Shown: positions 8,617 through 17,529 of the stretch, one piece after another
Layout: each line of letters opens with the position of its first letter
Position numbering within the stretch: position 1 is the first letter of the stretch
Assembly: GCA_041689205.1 (NCBI GenBank)
Contig: JBDNGQ010000209.1
Location: forward strand, 1 to 64,000
Length of the DNA: 64,000 nucleotides
Origin: JAVVEG01 sp041689205
GTDB taxonomy: Bacteria; Pseudomonadota; Gammaproteobacteria; Pseudomonadales; Pseudohongiellaceae
Direction: 5' to 3'
The notes under the pieces: model-generated
The model's input: the letters and a program-made list of their open reading frames with translations, nothing else
What the model was told of the DNA's origin: nothing
Database searches by the model: none
Made by a program: the position numbers and the translations under genes

Positions 8617-10910
8617 TGCGCTTCAACCTGCTCTACTGTAATTCCCACAGTCTGCGCAAGCGTTACAAATCCTGGGAACGAGGTTGCAACATTGGCGCAA
8701 TCGCGAATGCGGATTATGTCGCTGGACTGCAGTGAAGCCACTGTAAACGCCATAGCTATGCGGTGGTCACCATAACTATCCACCTCGCCGCCACCCATTT
8801 GCCCGCCTTGAATCCGAATACCGTCAGGGAAGGTTTCAGTGCGTATGCCCAAAGTTTTTAATCCGTCAGCCATTGCTTGAATACGGTCGGTCTCCTTAAC
8901 ACGTAATTCTTCTGCTCCACGCAGCACGGTAGTTCCCTTCGCACACGCGGCAGCAATAAAGAACACAGGAAATTCGTCGATTGCCAGCGGAATCTGATCC
9001 TCCGGCACGTCTATGCCGCGCAATGGTGCGTATCGAACTTCTATATCAGCAACAGGCTCTCCGCCTGCCAGACGCTGATTGGATAAACTGATATCGGCAC
9101 CCATCGCTTGCAATAAATTGATGATGCCAGTTCTGGTCGGATTAACTCCGACGTGCAACAGTCGCAGGGATGCTCCGGGAGTTATAGCCGCTGCGACTAT
9201 AAAAAATGCCGCTGAAGATATATCAGCTGGAACATCTATTGCGCATGCCTGTAAATCCAGTCCGCCATAAACTTTGGTCTCACGACCGTCTTTGCTACGC
9301 TGGATGGGATATGAAAAACCCGCCAGCATACGTTCGGTGTGATCTCGGCAGGGAGCAGGTTCAGTAATTGTTGTTTCTCCATCGGCATAGAGAGCGGCAA
9401 GCATAATGCATGACTTTACCTGGGCACTAGCCATTGGCATGACATAATCGATTCCATGTAATTGCCTGCCATCAATTTTTATCGGCGGCGTCCCTGCGGC
9501 AGTGGTATGCACCGCAGCACCCATCAGACGAAGAGGATGAGCCACTCTGTTCATAGGACGCACCGTAAGCGACCCATCACCATGCAATTCAGAACTAAAA
9601 CTCTGAGCTGCCAGCAGGCCGCATAGCAATCTCATCGCAGTACCTGAATTACCTAAGTAAAGTGGCTTCACTGGCGCAGAAAGACCATGCTTTCCGACTC
9701 CATAAATCGTCAGTTTACCCTGCTCGGGACCTACGATAAGCACGCCCAAATCACGAAATGCCTGCAGGGTATGCAGAGCATCTTCTCCTTCCAGAAAGCC
9801 ACTTACGGTGGTTACACCTTCGGCAATTGCACCAAAAATGATAGACCTGTGTGAAATCGACTTATCGCCAGGAACGCGGATTTCTCCACGTACCTGGCCC
9901 CCAGGACGGGCGACATAATCCATAACTGGTTTTTCCTGAAGATGATTGTTTTCTGGCACCGGGATTGGTGTATCCGTTTTGACATTTCCGGGCGAGTGAT
10001 TTAATACCCGATTTTTTGTTTCTGCAAATTTATTACTGAACTGATCACGCGCGGCTTTAGCCTGACGAAACTCTGCAGTCATAGTGCGCCCATCAGCATC
10101 CAGCAGCATTTTTCGCATCCGCGCCAGATCTGACGTATAGGCGTCCAGAATCCTGACAGTAGCTGCCTTATTAGCGAGGAAAATATCTCTCCACATGACC
10201 GGATCGCTGGAAGCGATGCGGGTAAAGTCGGCAAAACCACCTGCAGCATAATCAAAAATCTGCTGCACCTGCTCTGGGTGTCCGCCGTGCTGAATCAAAG
10301 TGTTGACTAAGGTGTATGCCAGCAGGTGGGGAAGATGACTGGTTGCTGCAAGCACTTCATCATGTCGCGCCACGCTCATGCCATGAACCTCGGCACCGGT
10401 ACTGCGCCACAACTGCGTAATTGTCTGTACGGCCAGCGGATCACTGCCTGCAAAAGGCGTCAATACTACTTTGCGATTCTGGAAAAGTTGAGGCTGCGAG
10501 GCGACATATCCGCTCTGCTCTGACCCTGCTACCGGGTGTCCAGGAATAAACTTCTGATCCGAGCCTGCAAATACCTCAATGAAATCCGCAACTACATTGC
10601 CCTTCACACTGGCCGCATCAGTAATGATACTGCCCGCCTTCAGTAATGGTCGGAGCTGAAGGAATATCTGCTTTAAAGTCAATGTCGGCACTGCGAGCAA
10701 AATAATATCTGCAGTTGGTACCACTTCTTTTAGATCGGTGGACCATGCGTCAATACTTCCATCTGCCTTTGCTATCTGCAACGGTCGAGGATCCCGGCCG
10801 CAGGCAAGCACCTTATGACAGACATTTGTCTGCTTCAAGCTTCGAGCAAGCGATCCGCCAATCAGACCGAGTCCTACAATCAGGACAGTTTTGTCATGCA
10901 AAAGATTCAT
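8613..10910 (-). CDS. tyrA-aroA: Fused prephenate/cyclohexadienyl dehydrogenase and EPSP synthase (TyrA-AroA)
   Basis: 765 residues. Residues 1 to about 290 are a TyrA domain: VGLGLIGGSLARSL binds NAD, followed by DAASVKG and IPGHPVAGSEQSG. After a low-complexity linker (about 295-330) the AroA domain starts at PGGQVRGEIRVPGDKSISHRS. It includes LGNSGTAMRLL, ADISSAAFFIVAA and the closing KETDRI and DGIRI segments. The first half makes (hydroxyphenyl)pyruvate precursors of tyrosine from prephenate. The second makes 5-enolpyruvylshikimate-3-phosphate in the shikimate pathway. The fusion is known from Pseudomonas and relatives. The GDKSISHRS form is nearer to class II EPSP synthases than to the E. 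coli class I form. It overlaps both pheA and cmk by four bases. Confidence 0.95.
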   Translation of the reverse strand: MNLLHDKTVLIVGLGLIGGSLARSLKQTNVCHKVLACGRDPRPLQIAKADGSIDAWSTDLKEVVPTADIILLAVPTLTLKQIFLQLRPLLKAGSIITDAASVKGNVVADFIEVFAGSDQKFIPGHPVAGSEQSGYVASQPQLFQNRKVVLTPFAGSDPLAVQTITQLWRSTGAEVHGMSVARHDEVLAATSHLPHLLAYTLVNTLIQHGGHPEQVQQIFDYAAGGFADFTRIASSDPVMWRDIFLANKAATVRILDAYTSDLARMRKMLLDADGRTMTAEFRQAKAARDQFSNKFAETKNRVLNHSPGNVKTDTPIPVPENNHLQEKPVMDYVARPGGQVRGEIRVPGDKSISHRSIIFGAIAEGVTTVSGFLEGEDALHTLQAFRDLGVLIVGPEQGKLTIYGVGKHGLSAPVKPLYLGNSGTAMRLLCGLLAAQSFSSELHGDGSLTVRPMNRVAHPLRLMGAAVHTTAAGTPPIKIDGRQLHGIDYVMPMASAQVKSCIMLAALYADGETTITEPAPCRDHTERMLAGFSYPIQRSKDGRETKVYGGLDLQACAIDVPADISSAAFFIVAAAITPGASLRLLHVGVNPTRTGIINLLQAMGADISLSNQRLAGGEPVADIEVRYAPLRGIDVPEDQIPLAIDEFPVFFIAAACAKGTTVLRGAEELRVKETDRIQAMADGLKTLGIRTETFPDGIRIQGGQMGGGEVDSYGDHRIAMAFTVASLQSSDIIRIRDCANVATSFPGFVTLAQTVGITVEQVEAQ

Positions 10911-11755
10911 TGACCACTAGCCATTGGATAAGAACCAAGGTTTCTAATTTTGACCGCCCGATCCTCTAGCTGCAAAAACACATTTTTAACTGCAGGTTCG
11001 TTGATACTGCCTTCGAAATCAATAAAAAACACATAAGCCCACATATCATCACGCGCGGGTCTTGTTTCGATTTTAGTGAGACTGACCTGATACTTCTCAA
11101 ACGGTTCGAGCACGCGAAAAAGCGCCCCAGGTTTGTTCTCAGTGTAAACAAGTATTGATGTTTTAGCTTTGCCCGCTGGAATTATCGTGTTTCGAGCTAA
11201 CACCAGAAAGCGTGTCGAATTATCACGTCTATCCTGAATATTTCTGGCGTGAATAAACAAACCATAATTTGTTGCAGCAATTTCGCTGGCGATAGCAGCA
11301 GTATGAATATCTTCGGCAGCAAGTCGGGCGGCCTCCGCGTTGCTGCTGACTTCCTGAAGCAGGATGCCCGGCCAGTTAAGTTTCAACCAGGCTCGACACT
11401 GCGCCAATGATTGTCGATGTGACACAACACGCTTTATTCCAGAAAGTGCCGCTGCATTCTGCAACAGGAAATTATGTTTAATAGCGATGACAACTTCAGC
11501 GACAATACTCAGAGAGGTGTCCATCAAACAATCCTGTGTATAGTTCACCGCGCCTTCAGTTGAATTCTCGACTGGTACGACACCATAGCAGGCCTGCATT
11601 TTCTCTACGGCGAGAAATACGTCATCGATACTGGCCATACTCAACTTGTCTGCATTTGCACCAAAATGTTTGTCAACTGCAGCCTGAGAAAAAGTACCTG
11701 CTGGACCGAGAAACGCAACTTTTGCGCATTTTACAGTCGAACCGGGCTCAATCAT
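10907..11755 (-). CDS. pheA: Prephenate dehydratase, monofunctional
   Basis: 282 residues from the ATG at 11755. The frame runs further upstream inside gyrA, but the encoded residues there match nothing, whereas MIEPGSTVKCAKVAFLGPAGTFSQ fits the family. The catalytic domain has GPAGTFSQAA, VPVENSTEGAV, SHRQSLAQCRAWL and RDNSTRFLVL. A C-terminal ACT domain (from about residue 190, NKPGALFRVLEPF and LTKIETRPAR) should give phenylalanine feedback. It converts prephenate to phenylpyruvate. Proteobacterial PheA usually begins with a chorismate mutase domain of about 90 residues, which is absent here, so the cell needs a separate mutase. The start overlaps the gyrA stop by 8 bases. The serC and hisC genes often found in this operon are also absent. 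Confidence 0.93.
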   Translation of the reverse strand: MIEPGSTVKCAKVAFLGPAGTFSQAAVDKHFGANADKLSMASIDDVFLAVEKMQACYGVVPVENSTEGAVNYTQDCLMDTSLSIVAEVVIAIKHNFLLQNAAALSGIKRVVSHRQSLAQCRAWLKLNWPGILLQEVSSNAEAARLAAEDIHTAAIASEIAATNYGLFIHARNIQDRRDNSTRFLVLARNTIIPAGKAKTSILVYTENKPGALFRVLEPFEKYQVSLTKIETRPARDDMWAYVFFIDFEGSINEPAVKNVFLQLEDRAVKIRNLGSYPMASGQ

Positions 11756-14426
11756 CCTGAGCCTCGGTGTCGTCACCCCCCACAGATTCATCCTGAGATG
11801 TGGCGCTATCGTCTGGCAGCTCAGTTGCGTCGTCAAACTCAACTGCAGGATTCACTGAATTTTCAGCATCGGTATCATCATCGGGAAACTCTATTTCTGC
11901 CGGCTCAGCAACCTGTTCCAGCCCAACCAGTTTTTCATCCTTTTTGAGTTTAATCAGGCGCACGCCCTGTGTATTACGACTAAGCACCGAAACCTCATCG
12001 ACGCGAGTCCTGACCAGTGTGCCACGATCTGAAATCATCATAATTTCATCACCGTCAAACACCTGTACCGCACCAACCAGATTGCCATTGCGTTCACTGC
12101 ACTGCATACCAATAACACCTTGGCCGCCTCGTCCGTAAACTGGGAAGCCTTCAGTATTCGTGCGTTTTCCATAGCCATTCTCACTGACTGTAAGAACCTG
12201 TTTTCCTACCTCGGGAATGATCAAAGAAATCATGGTGTGTCCACCAATTAATCTAATACCCCTGACCCCTCTTGCCGTCCGACCCATTGCACGCACATCA
12301 GATTCTTTGAAACGAATAACTTTTCCGCTACTGCTGAACAGCATAATGTTCTGCTGACCATCCGTGAGCGCAGTTCCTATCAAAGTATCATTTTCATCCA
12401 GCTCTATAGCTCGTAAACCAACGCTGCGCTGACGGGAGAAATTGGTCAGAGGCGTCTTCTTAACGGTGCCCTGGGTAGTAGCCATAAACACATACTGATC
12501 TTCACGATATTCCCTTACCGGAAGCATACTGGTAATACGCTCACCGTCTTCCAAAGGCAGAATATTAACGATTGGTTTACCACGCGAAGTACGACTGGCC
12601 AGCGGGATATTAAACACACGCAACCAGTAAACTTTACCAGCACTGGTAAAACAAAGCAGAGTGTCGTGGCTACTGGCAATCAACAGGTGTTCAACAGAAT
12701 CTTCATCTTTTACTGTCGCCGCCGCTTTACCCGTGCCGCCACGACGTTGTGCATGATAGTCGGAAAGAAGTTGGGTTTTTGCGTAGCCACCAAGCGAAAT
12801 CGTTACGACTCGATCTTCTTCAGAAATAAGATCTTCCATGGTGAGGTCAAGTTGCGAGCTGATAATCTCCGTACGGCGGACATCGCCATAGATTTCCCGA
12901 ACATTTTTCAGTTCTTCCCGAACTACGGTGAACAAGCGCACTTCACTGCCGAGAATGTCCAGGTGATCAGAAATCTGCAGCAGCAGGTCTTTGTAATCAT
13001 TGATCAGTTTCTCATGCTCAAGTCCAGTTAGACGATGCAAACGCAGATCAAGAATTGCCTGAGCCTGAGCGGGTGACAAATAATACTCTTTATCTTTTAA
13101 TCCATACTCCAATGGCAGTTCTTCAGGACGACAGGCATCAGCACCGACTTCACCGAGCATCAGTAACACACTATCTGACTCCCACGAACGCGCCAGCAGT
13201 TTTTCTTTCGCTTCCCCAGTAGTCGGTGACGCTTTAATAAGTGCTATGACAGCATCGATATTAGCCAAAGCGACTGCCAGACCTTCAAGAATATGGCCTT
13301 TTTCACGTGCTTTGCGCAGCAGATAGGCTGTGCGACGGGTGACTACTTCACGCCGATGCCGGATAAAGGATTGCAGTATCTCCTTAAGATTAAGCAGCCG
13401 CGGCTGGCCATCCACCAGTGCAACCATATTAATCCCGAACACAGACTGCATTTGCGTCTGTGCATAAAGATTATTCAGTATGACTTCACCGACCTCTCCT
13501 CTGCGCAGTTCGATTACTACCCGCAGACCATCTTTATCTGACTCATCACGTAACTCGGTAATGCCTTCAATTTTCTTTTCCTTAACCAGCTCGGCTATGC
13601 GCTCAACCAGTCTCGCCTTATTTAGTTGATAAGGAATTTCCGTGACGATGATAGTCTGGCGACCAGTTTTCTGATCTTCAATGACTTCGGCGCGCGCACG
13701 CATGTAAATACGGCCCCGACCAGTCTTATAAGCTTCAACAATTCCCGCGCGTCCATTAATTATGGCTGCAGTCGGGAAATCGGGTCCTTTTATGTACTCC
13801 ATCAACTCATCAATGGTGATGTCATCGTTATCCAGCAAGGCAATACAGCCATCAATAACTTCATTGAGATTATGCGGGGGGATATTTGTGGCCATACCCA
13901 CAGCAATACCTGAGGAACCATTTACCAGAAGATTTGGAATCTGGGTCGGGAACACATCGGGGATCTGTTCCGTGCCGTCATAATTATCTGAAAAATCAAC
14001 TGTTTCCTTGTCCAGATCGGCCATCAGGTCATGAGCAATTTTCGACATGCGGATTTCGGTATAACGCATTGCAGCCGCAGAATCACCATCAATAGAGCCA
14101 AAGTTGCCTTGGCCATCTACCAATGGATAACGCAGGGAAAACAGTTGCGCCATTCGCACGATAGTGTCATAAACTGCAGAATCACCATGGGGATGGTACT
14201 TACCTATTACATCACCCACTATACGTGCGGACTTTTTATAGGGCTTGTTCCAGTCATTCGACAGCACATTCATCGCAAACAACACGCGCCTGTGCACAGG
14301 CTTAAGGCCATCTCGTACATCAGGCAATGCACGTCCTACAATTACGCTCATTGCGTATGCCAGATATGATTCTCTCATTTCACTTTCAAGAGAAACCGGT
14401 ACTACCTGCTTTGTTGTATCAGCCAT
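11748..14426 (-). CDS. gyrA: DNA gyrase subunit A
   Basis: 892 residues. The catalytic Tyr122 lies in AAMRYTE and numbering equals E. coli through this region. The quinolone-resistance region reads HPHGDSAVYDTIV with Ser83 and Asp87, the wild-type residues. The beta-pinwheel C-terminal domain carries the GyrA box around QRSVGLRAI. The last ~50 residues are very acidic, a longer tail than in E. coli. GyrA with GyrB introduces negative supercoils. An AAGGAAG ribosome-binding site precedes the ATG. The next gene, pheA, starts before gyrA ends, so gyrA appears to lead the pheA-tyrA/aroA-cmk operon. Confidence 0.98.
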   Translation of the reverse strand: MADTTKQVVPVSLESEMRESYLAYAMSVIVGRALPDVRDGLKPVHRRVLFAMNVLSNDWNKPYKKSARIVGDVIGKYHPHGDSAVYDTIVRMAQLFSLRYPLVDGQGNFGSIDGDSAAAMRYTEIRMSKIAHDLMADLDKETVDFSDNYDGTEQIPDVFPTQIPNLLVNGSSGIAVGMATNIPPHNLNEVIDGCIALLDNDDITIDELMEYIKGPDFPTAAIINGRAGIVEAYKTGRGRIYMRARAEVIEDQKTGRQTIIVTEIPYQLNKARLVERIAELVKEKKIEGITELRDESDKDGLRVVIELRRGEVGEVILNNLYAQTQMQSVFGINMVALVDGQPRLLNLKEILQSFIRHRREVVTRRTAYLLRKAREKGHILEGLAVALANIDAVIALIKASPTTGEAKEKLLARSWESDSVLLMLGEVGADACRPEELPLEYGLKDKEYYLSPAQAQAILDLRLHRLTGLEHEKLINDYKDLLLQISDHLDILGSEVRLFTVVREELKNVREIYGDVRRTEIISSQLDLTMEDLISEEDRVVTISLGGYAKTQLLSDYHAQRRGGTGKAAATVKDEDSVEHLLIASSHDTLLCFTSAGKVYWLRVFNIPLASRTSRGKPIVNILPLEDGERITSMLPVREYREDQYVFMATTQGTVKKTPLTNFSRQRSVGLRAIELDENDTLIGTALTDGQQNIMLFSSSGKVIRFKESDVRAMGRTARGVRGIRLIGGHTMISLIIPEVGKQVLTVSENGYGKRTNTEGFPVYGRGGQGVIGMQCSERNGNLVGAVQVFDGDEIMMISDRGTLVRTRVDEVSVLSRNTQGVRLIKLKKDEKLVGLEQVAEPAEIEFPDDDTDAENSVNPAVEFDDATELPDDSATSQDESVGGDDTEAQDD

Positions 14427-14571
14427 AGAAAACCATCTTCCTTAGGAAAAATATCCAGCATTTTACGTGCTGCTAAAAACGCGTAATACTATCACAAACT
14501 TATCTCTGACCGCACCGTAAACGTGCGCTTGCGCCTGTCTCACAGCCTGCTCAGACCCATGCTTAGGAATA

Positions 14572-14608
14572 CCTCTGATTTAAGGCTTTAGAGAGCCTTG
14601 TTCAGAGG
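14572..14608. other. Nested hairpin in the gyrA-mtaD divergent spacer
   Basis: CCTCTGA (14572-14578) pairs with TCAGAGG (14602-14608), and inside it AAGGCT (14582-14587) pairs with AGCCTT (14594-14599). The spacer 14427-14691 holds no ORF I can support. A perfect TATAAT (14631-14636) lies between the hairpin and mtaD but has no convincing -35. The element could be a cruciform or regulatory site, or a terminator remnant. Confidence 0.4.
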
Positions 14609-14691
14609 CGCTATTTTGATAGGGTTTCGCTATAATTCCTGACTTTTGCGTCGCCATAAAGCCGCCGCAGCTGGTAATGGAGGATCTTCAA

Positions 14692-16029
14692 GTGCAGTCT
14701 GAACCCATTCAGCAGGTTGATTCGCTGCTGCACGCCAGATGGATCGTTCCCGTTGAGCCGAAGAACCAGATTCTCGAAGATCATTGCCTGGTAATCAATA
14801 AGGGTAAAATTGTCGCAATTGTTCCGCAACTACAAGCAACGGGATCTTTCTCATCCAACAATGAATTGCACCTTGATAATCATGTGCTGATCCCAGGATT
14901 AGTTAATGCTCACGGGCATGCTGCTATGACTATGTTTCGAGGGTTCACCGATGACCTTGAACTGCATGACTGGCTTGAAAATCATATCTGGCCACTCGAG
15001 AACCGCTGGGTCAGTGAAGAATTTGTACTGCATGGGGCAAGACTTGCGATTGCTGAGATGATAAGAGGCGGTACAACGTGTTTTGCAGATATGTACTTTT
15101 TTCCAGACGCCACTGCTCGTGCAGCCGTTCAGGCCAATATTCGCGTGCAGTTGGCAGCTCCGGTGCTGGATTTTCCTACTGCATGGGCAAATAATGCCGA
15201 CGAGTACATTCACAAAGGCACGGTACTCCATGATCAGTATCGCAACAGTGAATTAATTGGCACAGCGTTTGGCCCGCATGCCCCTTACACGGTATCCGAT
15301 GCCCCTTTGCGCAAAATAGCGATGCTGGCTGAGGAACTGGACCTGCCGGTGCATATGCATATTCACGAAACTACGCAGGAAGTCAGTGACGCAATTGCTG
15401 TCACGGGGAAACGTCCCTTGCAACGTCTCCATGAGCTTGGACTGCTTACTCCCCGACTGCTGTGCGTACATGCAACCCAGCTGTTGGAAGAAGAAATACA
15501 TCTGCTGGCGGAGAATGGTTGCAGTGTAGTGCATTGTCCTGAGTCAAATATGAAACTCGCCAGCGGCTTCTGTCCGGTTCAAAAATTATTGGATCATGGC
15601 ATCAATGTCGCGCTGGGAACTGATGGTGCAGCCAGCAATAATGATCTGGACATGTTCTCAGAAATGCGTTCGGCTGCATTGCTGGGTAAAGCAGTAGCCG
15701 CTGATGCCACTGCAGTATCTGCAGCGACGGCACTGCAGATGGCGACACTGAATGGAGCAAGAGCATTAGGTCTTGGCGATGTTATTGGCAGCCTGGAAGC
15801 AGGCAAAGCCGCGGATATTATCGCCGTCAGACTTGATACTTTAAATAGTGCGCCGGTCTACAATGTGATATCACAACTTGTCTACAGTACACAGGCAAGT
15901 CAGGTGAGCCATGTCTGGGTTGGCGGCCGTAAAGTACTAGACGAGGGCAAACTGACTACGATAAATATTCAGGTCTTGCAGGAACAGACAGAAAGCTGGC
16001 GCAATCGGATACTCTCTAATAAAGTCTGA
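14692..16029 (+). CDS. mtaD: TRZ/ATZ-family amidohydrolase, 5-methylthioadenosine/S-adenosylhomocysteine deaminase
   Basis: 445 residues from the GTG at 14692. An ATG at 14677 is in frame, but the sequence GGAGGA overlaps it and sits 7 bases before the GTG, so the GTG is the better start. Metal-binding motifs of the amidohydrolase superfamily are clear: NAHGHAAM (HxH), HMHIHET, CVHATQL and GTDGAASNNDLDMF. The last motif and the overall size match the MtaD/SsnA-like deaminases, which convert methylthioadenosine or SAH to the inosine derivative. In Pseudomonas the same family stands between gyrA and ubiG. The exact substrate is inferred from family and position; guanine deaminase-like activity is the main alternative. 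Confidence 0.85.
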   Translation: MQSEPIQQVDSLLHARWIVPVEPKNQILEDHCLVINKGKIVAIVPQLQATGSFSSNNELHLDNHVLIPGLVNAHGHAAMTMFRGFTDDLELHDWLENHIWPLENRWVSEEFVLHGARLAIAEMIRGGTTCFADMYFFPDATARAAVQANIRVQLAAPVLDFPTAWANNADEYIHKGTVLHDQYRNSELIGTAFGPHAPYTVSDAPLRKIAMLAEELDLPVHMHIHETTQEVSDAIAVTGKRPLQRLHELGLLTPRLLCVHATQLLEEEIHLLAENGCSVVHCPESNMKLASGFCPVQKLLDHGINVALGTDGAASNNDLDMFSEMRSAALLGKAVAADATAVSAATALQMATLNGARALGLGDVIGSLEAGKAADIIAVRLDTLNSAPVYNVISQLVYSTQASQVSHVWVGGRKVLDEGKLTTINIQVLQEQTESWRNRILSNKV

Positions 16030-16071
16030 TCAACGATATTATTCAGACTTATTGTGCAAAAGGCAGATACC

Positions 16072-16794
16072 ATGAACGAAGATACAAACATTGATCAGGC
16101 TGAAATTCGCAAATTTGAAGCTCTCGCAGCGCGCTGGTGGGATCCGAATAGCGAGTTCCGTCCTCTGCATGAGATTAACCCTCTGCGTATGGGTTTTATC
16201 AATCGCAAGATCAACCCTGCCGGAAAGAAAATCGTGGATATTGGCTGTGGCGGCGGCATTTTGAGCGAAGCACTGGCTCGTCAAGGTGCTCAGGTTACGG
16301 CTATCGATCTGGCAAATGCCTCTTTAACGGTGGCCAGACTGCATCAACTCGAGAGCGGTCTGGATATTAATTATCGAAAAATATCTGCCGAGTCATTGGC
16401 CCAGGAAGAAGCCGGCACTTACGATATAGTTACCTGTCTGGAAATGCTTGAACATGTCCCCGACCCTGCGGCGATATTGCATGCTTGCGCCACCTTGCTT
16501 AAACCAGGAGGCCATCTTTTCTGCTCAACGATTAACCGGAATCCGAAAGCCTATTTGTTTGCTGTGCTGGGTGCAGAATACGTACTTAATCTGTTACCAA
16601 AAGGGACTCATGACTACAAACGCTTTATCAAACCATCTGAGCTCTCGGCATGGTGCCGACATGAATCGTTTGAGCAGGGCGAAATAATTGGTTTGGGATA
16701 CAATCCGTTCAGCAAGCAATATGCGCTGCAGAAGAATATCGATGTCAATTATTTTGCTCATTTCATCAAGCCTGAATTGAGACCGGCAGCTTGA
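16072..16794 (+). CDS. ubiG: Ubiquinone biosynthesis O-methyltransferase
   Basis: 240 residues. The chosen ATG at 16072 opens MNEDTNIDQAEIRKFEALAARWWDP, the usual UbiG beginning; an earlier in-frame start at 16054 adds six residues without family support. SAM-binding motif I is VDIGCGGGILSE at 55-66, followed by TAIDLA and the post-motif LEMLEHVPDP. UbiG performs both O-methylations in ubiquinone synthesis at the membrane-associated Ubi complex. It starts 42 bases after mtaD, and the downstream phosphatase gene follows by 2 bases. Confidence 0.95.
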   Translation: MNEDTNIDQAEIRKFEALAARWWDPNSEFRPLHEINPLRMGFINRKINPAGKKIVDIGCGGGILSEALARQGAQVTAIDLANASLTVARLHQLESGLDINYRKISAESLAQEEAGTYDIVTCLEMLEHVPDPAAILHACATLLKPGGHLFCSTINRNPKAYLFAVLGAEYVLNLLPKGTHDYKRFIKPSELSAWCRHESFEQGEIIGLGYNPFSKQYALQKNIDVNYFAHFIKPELRPAA

Positions 16795-16796
16795 TT

Positions 16797-17486
16797 ATGA
16801 TACAGCCGGACCGTGTGCAAACCATGTTGTTCGATATGGACGGCACCCTGATTGATACTGCTGCCGACTTCGTTTACGTGCTTGAACAATTATGTATTGA
16901 GAATAATCGTCCGGCTCCGGCTCAGATTGATATCCATCAAACGGTCTCCAATGGTGCGAAGGCGCTGGTGCAACTGGCCTTTGGGTTTGATTCCGAAGAT
17001 CCTCAGTGCGGTTTGCTGCACCAGCGATTGCTGGAAATCTACGCTGAGCAGATTAAGTCGACACGCGCTGTGTTGTATCCTGGGATGCAGGAATTACTGC
17101 AATATCTACAACAGGCTGGCATTTCCTGGGGAATAGTTACCAATAAACCCGAGGCTTACAGCATTACACTGCTTGAACAGCTAAAGCTGGACAAAGTCTG
17201 CGACGTATTGATCTGTCCAGAACATGTACGGTTTACCAAACCTCACCCGGAACCGGTTTTGCTGGCTCTCAGTAAACTGAAACAGTCGGCAGCTGTCGGT
17301 GTTTACGTCGGCGATCATCCTCGCGATATTGAATCAGGCCGTCTGGCCGGCATATTTACGATAGCGGCAGCCTACGGTTATCTGTCAATCAATCCACCAG
17401 TGGACAGCTGGGGAGCCGATATGGTTGTCAATTCTGCAACTGAAATTACTGCATGGCTGTCTGGCAGGCTGCCTGCCATCCCATAA
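16797..17486 (+). CDS. mupP: HAD-family phosphatase, likely N-acetylmuramic acid 6-phosphate phosphatase
   Basis: 229 residues. HAD motif I is LFDMDGTLID with nucleophile D13 and acid/base D15; motif II is IVTNKP; motif III/IV is KPHPEP and YVGDHPRDIESG. By sequence it belongs to the phosphoglycolate phosphatase (Gph) group. The position between ubiG and the yciK-type SDR gene is that of mupP in Pseudomonas, whose product dephosphorylates MurNAc-6-P in the AmgK-MurU peptidoglycan recycling route, so I prefer that name. Phosphoglycolate phosphatase is the alternative. A TTG at 16791 is also in frame, but the ATG at 16797 fits better. It is probably cotranscribed with ubiG. Confidence 0.8.
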   Translation: MIQPDRVQTMLFDMDGTLIDTAADFVYVLEQLCIENNRPAPAQIDIHQTVSNGAKALVQLAFGFDSEDPQCGLLHQRLLEIYAEQIKSTRAVLYPGMQELLQYLQQAGISWGIVTNKPEAYSITLLEQLKLDKVCDVLICPEHVRFTKPHPEPVLLALSKLKQSAAVGVYVGDHPRDIESGRLAGIFTIAAAYGYLSINPPVDSWGADMVVNSATEITAWLSGRLPAIP

Positions 17487-17529
17487 ACAACGCCGCCGCT
17501 ATAATCAAGAAACTCTTAATGGAAAAAAC

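Noticed and set aside
11756..11842. 29-codon N-terminal extension of pheA
   Set aside because: The residues are encoded by the gyrA tail in another frame and are far too few for a chorismate mutase domain.
14185..14227. Quinolone-resistance mutation in gyrA
   Set aside because: Positions 83 and 87 are Ser and Asp, the susceptible residues.
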